64,000 nucleotides of DNA from Collybiopsis luxurians FD-317 M1 (lineage: Eukaryota; Basidiomycota; Agaricomycetes; Agaricales; Omphalotaceae), in contig KN834781.1 of assembly GCA_000827265.1 (NCBI GenBank), forward strand, positions 532,860 to 596,859, written 5' to 3'. Made by a program: the position numbers and the translations under genes. A model generated the notes under the pieces. It was given only the letters and a program-made list of their open reading frames with translations. It was not told the origin of the DNA and did no database searches. The first letter of the stretch is position 1; every line of letters begins with the position of its first letter. Positions 55,400 through 64,000 of the stretch are shown piece after piece.

Positions 55400-58300
55400 A
55401 GCTGGCAGATCCATCAAGGTAGGCCAAAACACCTTTGGCTCTTGCTCAAACTGGAGCCCAGTCAGAGAGCCATCTTTGAGCACGCTCTTGTTCGATGTGT
55501 GCTTGTTCGCAGCTGTAAGCGACTAGGCCATCCTTGAGTGCCACATCTATGTCCATCCAGCGATTTGACTGTTGGAGCCACCACTGAGCTCGATGGGTGG
55601 TATATGTGATGACCCAGTGCATTTCTTCATCAACCAAGAGCAGCTCTTCACGAGAATGCTGAGCCCTTGCTCGTGCTTTGCACCACTCAACTTGCAAACC
55701 TGTTCATAGCTATATAAGAACTTGAGAATTGAGAGAAGCTGGCATAAATACTCACTCACATTCACGTTGTCCTCATCCACCTCTGAGCCTGAAACGGTAT
55801 ACCATATCCATGACAGTGTGCATTTTGTTTCCCCTAACGCTAATACTGGGTTGATCGGATCGGCTGTCAGCATGTTTGAGATGTTATCATCCAACATCTT
55901 ATCGACTTCTTCCTCTGACACCCCAGCTTGAATCTGAGCCACCCGTAGCATCTCTTTCTCTTCTGCAGAGAGTGCCCTTTCACCTATGCCACAGATATCT
56001 GACCCTTTCAGCTCCTGGAAGGTTTCCTGCCACTTTCCGGGTCCTTTAAGATTCAACAGACATTTGCGGGCATTCTTGTACTGTATTCAAAGAAGCTTGA
56101 TACAGAGTTCGATTGACTGCTGAAGCTCTCGGCACAACATCTCGTATTTTTGACCGGTAGCTGTCCGCAAGGTATGAATGTAGGCCACTTGTCAGGTACG
56201 CAGCTGACCATGTAGTTTTGAAAGAAACTCCGAACACTGGGCCTCTCAGATTTTGCACTCAACTTGACACAAGTGCGGGATCTGTGCTCGTAGATTACTA
56301 TCCAGAGAGGAAGGAAGTAGAAGCGGAATTTTGTGTGGATTATCCTTGAGTTCTTTGAAATTGGGGACATCGGTGAGGAGGGAGGTTACAAATGGCATTT
56401 GAAGCTTTTGGCTGTCGCGAACACGACTGAGACAGCGAATAATGTTGATCTTGGAATGTTCAATGCTATGAGAGTTAGTTTTGCCTTTTGACTTTGTGCT
56501 CACATTGCGCTCAAAGATTTGTCTTAAGGGAGTTTTAGGCACAAGACAGTGATGGAGGAGGAGCGAGACTTACTGATGATGTTCCACTTCTATGAGGTGC
56601 ATCATCAACTCCTCAGGTGTATCTTCTGAAAAAGCAGATGCTGAATGAGGCTCCTCTTGTAGCTGGTCGGCATCGCAATTCAATTGTCTACAAGCAAAGT
56701 CCTTGTGAAGCTTAGAAAGTGTTAACTCTGGAATCAAAGTGTTCATTACACTGGGTCAACGGATAGGAGGATGATGTACAAACTAGATTCGGGAAGCTCG
56801 AAGGGACAAGAGACAGACATGTCCAGGGAGTCCTTTTCCCACTTCTGGACTTCTTCCTCCCATTGAATGAGAAGCTCCAGGTGAGAGACCTTCATTCCTG
56901 CAGTGAAAGCCTCAAATGCCCGGTGGTGAATGACTGCCCAAGGGATCATGCCAGTCAGTTTTCGCTTCAGTGTGAGATCTAATTATTAGAATGAGACAAA
57001 CTCAATTGACTCTATGGAAAAAGAACCGACATACTGATATTCTTTGTCTTCAGCCAGTTCCAGTAGTTGCAGTAGTCATTCAAAGCATCTGACCGACCTC
57101 CCGTGCGCATCATTGACAATGAAGGTGCTGCATCGTTAAGCCAAGACCACTGCCATTCGGGTCCTTCTCCATCTGTGATACGTGAGTTGGGAGTATAGTT
57201 GAATGAGAACTGAGGGCGGTATTTTTCAGTATGGCCAACAAGATGGAGTTTAGGCATGCAAAACTGAATCGAGCAATCGGGGGACATTTGCAGATCCTGC
57301 GGCATGTGCTTCATTCAACCGTAAAAGTTCTGCCACCACTGACATGCTATATTGTAGGACATCAAGATGAAGGCAATAGATGTGGCCGCAATTGCTGAAA
57401 GGAAAATGTAGTCCATGGGAGCATAGCTAAAAAAGGAGTGCTTTAGCTTCGTCGGTGAATTGGAGCAAATTCATGGGACATATGCTTCCCCTCGTAAAAG
57501 ATCCCCTACACTGAGGTAACATTCATGTCTCGTGCAACTGCATGCGCCAATACCTTGAGTGCGACACCCCTTATGATGTTTGTTATTGGCATTGTCAATG
57601 CTACTGAAGGAGAAACAACCACTGATCTGCAGACTGATGAGGGAGGTGACTAATGATTAACCAGGAGTATGTTACCTCTGTTTGCTTTCTGCAGTGTGTG
57701 CTGAGAAAACTTGAATACTTTGCAGGCTCGACAACTACACCCCAACCAGGGGAAAGGTGTGGGTCCACATTGTCGTGTTTGCGTTGACAAGACTTCTGTT
57801 TGAAGTTGGCATCTTGAGCAAGAAATAGAGTATATAACCAGCTGGAATGAGTTAGCAAAACATGAATTTGAGTGATCATTGAACTGAAGACTGAAACTTA
57901 CCGATTAGAAGCCTCCCGCCATCCTGATAGTAGGCTGATGTCTGGGTGAGGACATGCTTGACAAGGGACAATCAGAGACCACAGGGCTGTTCCAGCAATC
58001 CCTGATGGATCATGCCCATGACCAAATCACTTCAGTTCTTTGATGTTTCGCCATTGTCACAGAATGAGCATAAATTGTGCCAGACGATCCCGTCATTCTT
58101 ATGAGCTACAATCTCATCCTCAGATGTGGCACAATGAATGTACCGGAGGCTGATGTAGGCCAGTACCATTGGTAATCTCTTCCAGAGATTGATAAAAGTC
58201 AGTTGGACTAATATGACCGCAAAGATTTAGTACATGAAAGCATTGTAAAACGTTCACTGTGGCCGCTGTTTGAGGTTCCTGACCTGTCGCAGGCCACCAT

Positions 58301-59119
58301 CCTACTTCAAGCAGCTGCTTGTAATGCTGAGGCACACCTATGCACCTGCAGTAGGCAATCGAGACTTCATGGATACCGTTGGAATGGATAACATGAAAGT
58401 TGGTGTGAGCCGGTGTTACGTGGTTACAATATTCACCAGGGAGATGACCAAGCTGGTATTTGAGACCAAGGGAATGAAGAGAAACTTGTATAAAGTGGGA
58501 ACCATCCCATTTCTGCATGTTACAGTCAACCTGTGATCCCAGCAGATGGAATAAAATTTACCTCAATAGAATGAAGAGGGAGGGAGCGATGACTGCATAG
58601 AATGCACTTTTGACAGTGAGGAAAACCACCGGTACAGTCTTTACAGCGATAGACCCCATTGGAAGTGCGACATTCAATGCAAGTGCTCCTGTGCAAAAGC
58701 CACAGACAACCACAACCATCACAGGTGATATGGGAATCAAGATAGCTGTCCCGGTATTGCACCAACCATCCAACTAACGGTGCGTCCTAGATTAATATGC
58801 CACCATAAGCTAAATCCATAAGCGGTAAGACATGAATGACACCTACTGAACTTGCATATCGTTTGTGTCGAATCTTAATTTCTATCCCTGCCTCTCGTTC
58901 CGCAGACTCTATAGGGTCTGACACTGCCAGGCTTTTAGGTACTGAGAAGTCCTCCTCCTGTTTATCTTTTCCAAATTTGACCTCACAGATTCTACGAGAG
59001 CTGGTGCTTGATGAATATATGGACCAAGCCTTATTGTCAGAGGAGCTAGGAGATTTGGACTTGGATATAGAAGGTTCATTGTCATAGTCTCTAGCTTGTT
59101 TTTTATGAGTGCGGCCCAT
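55400..59119 (-). pseudogene. KDZ (Kyakuja-Dileera-Zisupton) transposase with CxC2 cysteine cluster, dead
   Basis: The start is at 59119 (MGRTHKKQARD). The CxC2-like cluster (CDGCGCLWLLHRSTCIECR, YRCKDCTGGFPHCQKC) is followed by HSLGLKYQLGHLPG and FHVIHSNGIHEVSIAYC. Transposase motifs in order: ACPHPDISLLSGW, FLAQDANFKQK (first Asp), HHKGCRTQGIGACSC, DLLRGEAY, SYNIACQWW, PKLHLVGHTEKYRP, RITDGEGPEWQWSW, and a C-terminal LRVEWCKARARAQHSREEL. The second catalytic Asp of the usual YDIACQW is Asn (AAT, 57351-57353). Stops interrupt the frame near 58045, 57460, 57313 and 56260. The introns read are short. Terminal repeats of the element were not found. Confidence 0.85.
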
Positions 59120-59172
59120 GTATGTAGGAGACCGATAGGTATAAGTGTAATGTCACACATATCTAACGCTCT

Positions 59173-59370
59173 CTCAAACCCTCATTTATTGCTCTCAGAA
59201 ATGGGCTGAAGTTCAGGAAATTGATGACCGGTTCTGCTCTCATTCTCAAACCCTCTATTTATTGCTCTCAGAAATGGGCCAAAGTTCAGGAAATTGATGA
59301 CCGGTTCTGCTCTCATTCTCAAACCCTCTATTTATCGCTCTCAGAAATGGGCCAAAGTTCAGGAAATTGA
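59173..59370. repeat. three-copy tandem repeat, 73-bp unit
   Basis: Units start at 59173, 59245 and 59318 (CTCAAACCCTCTATTTATTG, CTCAGAAATGGGCCAAAGTT, GATGACCGGTTCTGCTC). It lies just upstream of the KDZ start on the opposite side. Confidence 0.85.
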
Positions 59371-59429
59371 TTTAAAAACTGCAGCATTGTCCATTCAATC
59401 TTTGTCTTCTTTACCCTCATTCCTCCCAC

Positions 59430-59900
59430 TCATGCAGCCACTCGAATGTTCAGAGGATGAGGATTTTCAGTCTGACTCATCTGAATATGGTACTGATGAC
59501 TCAACAAGTTCCAGCTCCGATACAGAGCAAGACTGTCACAGCTCAGATTCGGACAACAATCCTGACAAAGATAAATCGCCACACGATTGGGGGCTCACAT
59601 CAGAAGCACTACAGTGCCAATTGATCTCATTTTGCCAACACTGGGTTACTGACGACAAGGTACATTGACTTTTCTTATCTGAATCCATGTGGTACTGACT
59701 CGAGCTAGTAGAACACTCCAGAAGAGGTGCACTTGACCTTTGAATAGTACACAGTGGCTAACCAGGGTTTGTGCAGGAAGATTTCCGGCAAAAAGCTGCT
59801 CTTTTGCACTCGGAGACCACTGGCTTTATAATGATAACAGTTGACGATCTGGATGTACGTGCTTCACTCTGCATTTTGAGTGTAAATTTCCTGAGGCTAG
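59430..59900 (+). CDS. hypothetical acidic/Ser-rich protein, partial
   Basis: A plus-strand frame from a Met at about 59431 (MQPLECSEDEDFQSDSSEYG) runs through a Ser/Asp-rich stretch to HDWGLTSEALQCQLISFCQH. It continues after a possible intron with EDFRQKAALLHSETTGF and ITVDDLD at about 59780-59855. Downstream exons are unclear. No domain is recognised. It stands head-to-head with the KDZ gene and could be an accessory gene of that element or a host gene. Confidence 0.35.
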
Positions 59901-60523
59901 TTTAGTACATTTGTGCACCTCTGCCATACATAGATGAGCCTTACGTCGCTGTTATTTGCAGGCTCAAAGTGGGCTTTTTTGTATCATGGTCAGTATGTTC
60001 ATTGTCTATGGCAGTTATATCCTCATGAATGAGTTTGCCATTTAGGAATGTTGCACAAAATCATGTTCAAGTTGTCGGTGCCCAATATTCCTTTCACACC
60101 ACCATTTTTGAGGCCCATCTATGCTACCTTCGGGCTCTCATTGGACAGGAAGCGGTTCTGTTATCCAAAGATGGCTATACTGAAACAGATGTCAGTCCCA
60201 TTATTCCACCCAATACTATGTTTTCACAGTACTGGCATTGTTTGTGGAGTAGCTGGGTTTGGGACGATACTCCAGTACCTCCAATGTATCTGCCTCAATA
60301 ATTGTACTCTTTGTTTCCTCCATATGTCAATTGTTCTTATGAGAGAGCCTTCACAATTCAATGCCTACCTTCCCTGAGTTCAATCTCAGCTAGCTTTAGT
60401 ACCATTGCAGACAAGCAGATACAGGTTATGAAGACACACTATAACAACATGGTGAATAGCTCACAATTGCTTCACTGTTCCCAATCCCTACTTAAGCTGT
60501 TATTCACGTACCATTTAACATCT

Positions 60524-60812
60524 TTTCCAATAGCATCAATTCTCTGGTTCTTGGGTCACTTTTCCGATAGCATCAAATCTCTGATTCTTGGGTCCCATTT
60601 CCAATAGCGTCAAATCTCTGGTTCTTGGGTCCCATTTCCAATAGCGTCAAATCTTTGGTCCTTTGGGTCCCATTTCCGATAGCGTCAAATCTCTGGTTCT
60701 TGGGTCCCATTTCTGATAGTGTCAAATCTTTGGTCCTTTGGGTCCCATTTCCGATAGCGTCAAATCTCTGGTTCTTGGGTCCCATTTCTGATAGTGTCAA
60801 ATCTTTGGTTCT
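60524..60812. repeat. minisatellite of alternating 37/38-bp units
   Basis: Eight units of the form GATAGCGTCAAATCTCTGGT, TCTTGGGTCCCATTTCC. Alternate units carry TTTGGTCCTTTGGG, giving a 75-bp higher-order period. Because 75 is divisible by 3, a long but meaningless open frame appears on each strand. Confidence 0.9.
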
Positions 60813-61243
60813 TCAGGCCAGTCAATTCTCAGTATTCATGTAACTTGCTGTATTTGCATCATTCAGCGTGTGCCTTTTCCGCTGACCCTGTAATAGATGC
60901 TTTGGCAGCTTTGGCACTTGCACTGAGTGGACCATGAGGCATTGAGCACATTGAGAGAGACATCCAGGAAAGCATCAAATAAAAATATTATTTGTCGAAG
61001 TGATACAAAGTGGTTAGATTGCTACATTCTCTCTCCCATTCTTACACCATCGTGACAGCAAAGTGAACACATCGAGCTAGAATCATCAAAAAAGACAAGA
61101 AGTGGATAGTACAGTAATGGCAAGGCAATGTAGGATGTCCAAGAAAGTTGCTACATGTAAAATGAATGTGTAAAAGCCTCAAGATGAGCTATAGAACACT
61201 ATCAGTGCCTTTTCATAGCCTAAAATCAAGACAGCACTAACAC

Positions 61244-63597
61244 TCATGCAGCATTAGAAGAGCTCGGTTCTTGAGAGCTCCTGCCGTGCACTTTAGATTG
61301 CGATTTCTTCCTCGCACCTGCATTTTTCTTCAACCCCATCCCAGGAATATCTTTCAAAGCTTGTTCAGTATTCACCATATTGGGGTCGGACTTCAGAGGC
61401 CTTCGTAATTGTTTAGAGACAGTGCCAGAGTCAAGAGCAGGTGACATTTCTGATGCAGTATGTTTGGTTCCTGTAGGGCTTGCTTCAGGCTCTGTGGGCT
61501 TGTCAACACATGAAGCTTTATGGCAGGAGGCCAAGGGTCCCTCGCTCTCATTCCTCCCAGAGCCAGCATCGTGATGCTCCTCGCCCTCTTTATTCTCCTT
61601 CTCAGAGCCAATGTTATCATGATGCGGGTTCTCCACCTGTGCATGAGTGGAGCCTACTGAAACTTCGCTAGGCATGGGAGGGGTATGCATTAATGCCGAG
61701 GAAATTGATGAATATACTGGGGACATGTAGGAGGGTGGCCAGTGAGGTGATGTTGAGTGGGATGGGGTTGCATATGCGTACGCCGGAGTCAAGTAGTTGC
61801 CTACCGATGCAGCAATGCCGCTAGCCATGGAAGGATAACTGAAGTCGTCACTGGCAGAGGCAGTCAAGTTTGAGGAATAACACTGAAAATTCCAGGCCAC
61901 TGTGGCTTGATGGTCAGAGACATTATTGACATCTTAGAGACAGATACTCACTGTTTTGATCCCAGGTGGTTGGATTGACGGAAGGATGATCACTCTGCCA
62001 ATGGTCCATTTGAGGGTACTGGAGCCCTGCTTGAGTGTCTGAAGCAGGAACCAGACCATTCCCACCATATCCTAGGTTTGTCTGCTCAATGGGTGCATAG
62101 GCTGAGTTATCGAGTTGGTGATATTGTGTAAAATCCCTATTTCCACCATAGTTCTGGAGGTCGTTGCTGAAAGTGGTGACAGGGTATGTTTCAGAAGAAG
62201 AGGTAGGAATGTAGTCTCCCATCGCAGAATGATGCAGACTGTTGTTCTGGTCCCAGAAGTTGGAGTTACCACCTCCTGGCAGGTAAGCATAAGGAAAAGT
62301 AGCAGTCATCTCTGGCACAAGCAAGTCATGCATTTGGTCGCTATGGTCATGAGATGACAAGTCCACCTGTGCAGCGGAGGTAGCTGGTAAAGTAGATGAG
62401 GGAGAGTTCATCGGAGCACTGACAGAGGAAGCAGGTACAGTCAATGTGGAAGCAGATGTGGAGGAATCTGGTAGGATGTTAGGAATTGCTGCTGTGCTCG
62501 AAGTGACCAAGGAAGCAGGTTGCTTGTCACTGATGGAAGGAGCAGCTTCAGTTGAAGTGACCGAGGAAGCAGGTGCGGTTGATGCTACTCCTTTAGCTGC
62601 TGCTGTTGGCAAAGCTTGCTCATCAGTGCTGGTAGTACTAGTCGACGCTGCTCCTTCCTTGTTGCTGATGGAAGGAGCAGCTTCAGTTGAAGCGACTGAG
62701 GAAGCAGGTGCAGTCAATGCCACTCCTTTAGCCGCTGCTGTTGGCGAAGCTTGCTCATCAGTGCTGGTAGTACTAGTCAACGCTGCTCCTTCAGCTTCAG
62801 CCGCTGCCGTTGACAAAGGTTCTTGCTCGTTGCTGGCAGTTTTGATGAAATCGGCAAAGTTATTTGCTGTGACAAACAAACATATATATCAATTGCATGT
62901 CACACTTTATCCTGGACACTCACGAAAGATCGTTCATGCAAACTCTTGGTATCTTGTACCAAATGACTGTGCCATCTGTTCATTGGTGGAGGCAAACAAT
63001 TTGTTCATGTTCAAAGGCCCAGGAAGCTCGATACAGCTTTCCCCACTAAAGGTAAGATTTCAGTCTCATTGGTCTCAATTGCAGCAGCCTGAACTTACCT
63101 GGCCACCTTCACAGCCCAATTCTCCTCCTCTACCGGACCTGCAACCCAGACCATACAAGCCATATCAAATACGTTTGCGCAGACCTTGGCAAAGTAGGGT
63201 AGGACATTCTTTCTTTCCTTCCACACCCTATAAATCTAGAGTTCAGCAGTCATTCAAAACTACTTCAGTAAGTTTCCTTACAAGGCTGCTTGTTTGGTTT
63301 TATCCTCGCTCTCCATCATGACGCTAACAAGGTCTTCGTACTCTTTCTCTGGCTCAGCTTTGAATGCGTCTTGTTCATCTTGGGATATACTTGCATACTT
63401 CTCCACCCTCCACTGATTGATGTCCCGCAGACGAGTATTCGACGACGCATCAGCTCCTCAACTCTGCTCAAATTCCACTTGGTACTCCTGCCAATGGCGA
63501 ACCTCCCACTCCGTCGCCGGATCACACCTTCATACAAGACCTCCGGTGCAGATCGCGCTCCTGAGAAAGATCTTGGTGTCTTTGGTCTTTCCTCCAC
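61244..63597 (-). pseudogene. Ala/Ser-rich gene of unknown function next to the KDZ remnant
   Basis: Exons on the minus strand can be followed from about 63597 to the stop at 61244. They read: a basic start (MEERPKTPRSFSG); then, after a frame break near 63450, INQWRVEKYASISQDEQDAF and LVSVMMESEDKTKQ. Next are VWKERKNVLPYFAKVCANVF, DMACMVWVAGPVEEENWAV, and GESCIELPGPLNMNKLF with QSFGTRYQEFA and a stop. A long exon (62871-61978) of Ala/Ser/Thr repeats and Tyr/Asn/Gln-rich sequence follows. The last exon (61900-61244) ends in a basic GLKKNAGARKKSQSK tail. Such proteins often lie near KDZ elements in mushrooms (from memory). One frameshift and one stop suggest it is broken. Confidence 0.6.
62530..62800 (-). 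repeat. in-frame coding tandem repeat, 45 codons
   Basis: Two copies of a 135-bp unit encode GAAxTSTTSTDEQAxPTAAA followed by KGVAxTAPASSVxSTEAAPS. The period is a multiple of three, so the frame is kept inside the long exon. Confidence 0.85.
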
Positions 63598-64000
63598 TGC
63601 GAGCAGTATTCCAATGCGCGATGAACTAGTAAGTATTGCTCACATTAGCTCCTTTGTCGTAAAGCTGGTACGAACATCCATTCCTAACCCCTATTCATTT
63701 CTCTTTTACTATACATCTTTCACATGACCGCATTTATGACTAACTTTCATATCAATACCTTTTGGACATACAACTCCTCCCTATCTCCACTCCACACGGT
63801 ATCATTGTTCTTTTTCTATTTTGTTCCCACTGTCATTGTTTTATTAATGAACTGTCCTTGTTTCTCTTCTCGCATCTGTCGCATGACCACATGCTCCATA
63901 CCTTTTATTCTCGTAGCTGTCACCTAGCTATTGTCTTCCAGTAGCATTAGTCTCTCTTACAGCTTACTACAGTATATATACCCTACCACCTATAACCTGA
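63598..64000. other. window end, no gene supported
   Basis: Pyrimidine-rich plus strand; short open frames only. It may be the promoter of the minus-strand gene ending at 61244. Confidence 0.35.

Noticed and set aside
60573..60800. Open frame of repeated 25-residue peptide on the minus strand (and its plus-strand twin)
   Set aside because: Produced by the 75-bp period of the minisatellite; no start context, exon structure or homologous domain.
62446..63321. Long plus-strand open frame opposite the Ala/Ser-rich gene
   Set aside because: It is the complement of the in-frame coding repeat. The minus strand has consistent introns and a continuous protein across exons, and the only plus-strand intron would be about 33 bp, too short.

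Overview
The window looks like nuclear DNA from a filamentous basidiomycete, most likely an Agaricomycete. Protein genes are split by many short introns of about 45-65 bp with GTRNGT donors. Two GH5 glycoside hydrolases of fungal type are present, one carrying a CBM1 cellulose-binding module. The mobile elements are Ty3/gypsy, Ty1/copia, solo LTRs, foldback elements and a KDZ transposase with a CxC2-type cysteine cluster, a combination typical of mushroom genomes. No rRNA, tRNA gene or CRISPR array was recognised.

Layout. 1-3.7 kb: an alpha/beta hydrolase and a proline-rich coiled-coil protein, both on the minus strand. 4.5-7.7 kb: first members of a small membrane-protein family. 8-18.4 kb: a repeat block with a large foldback element, a solo LTR, and a dead gypsy element that sits inside the arm of an older inverted-repeat element and itself carries two later insertions. 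19-31.4 kb: a tandem, locally duplicated array of the small membrane-protein family mixed with fragments of a GH5_12 gene. 32.2-37.2 kb: a nearly complete copia element with a target-site duplication. 38-47.9 kb: two more array members, MITEs, and the only full-length GH5_12 gene. 48.3-51.2 kb: an unrecognised minus-strand gene and a CBM1-GH5_5 endoglucanase. 51.8-55 kb: tandem repeats, a second solo LTR and the last array member, which is broken. 55.4-63.6 kb: a decayed KDZ transposase and a decayed Ala/Ser-rich gene, with minisatellites between them.

The most interesting feature is the family here called TMC (transmembrane plus coiled coil). It has eleven gene-like copies plus three fragments, all on the plus strand. 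The intact genes share four exons of 260, 30, 136 nt and about 102 nt. Each encodes about 175 residues: a short N-terminus, one membrane helix ending in a conserved WFPCLSLQ-like juxtamembrane motif, and a charged helical tail. Seven copies appear open. Several are followed by pieces of the promoter or 5' coding part of GH5_12, and the one full GH5_12 gene lies directly downstream of a TMC copy. The array therefore probably arose from repeated duplication of a TMC-GH5_12 pair in which TMC was kept and GH5_12 was usually lost. I do not recognise the TMC family, and its function is unknown. Splice sites throughout are my reading of the sequence, checked by frame and by agreement between copies, not by transcripts.
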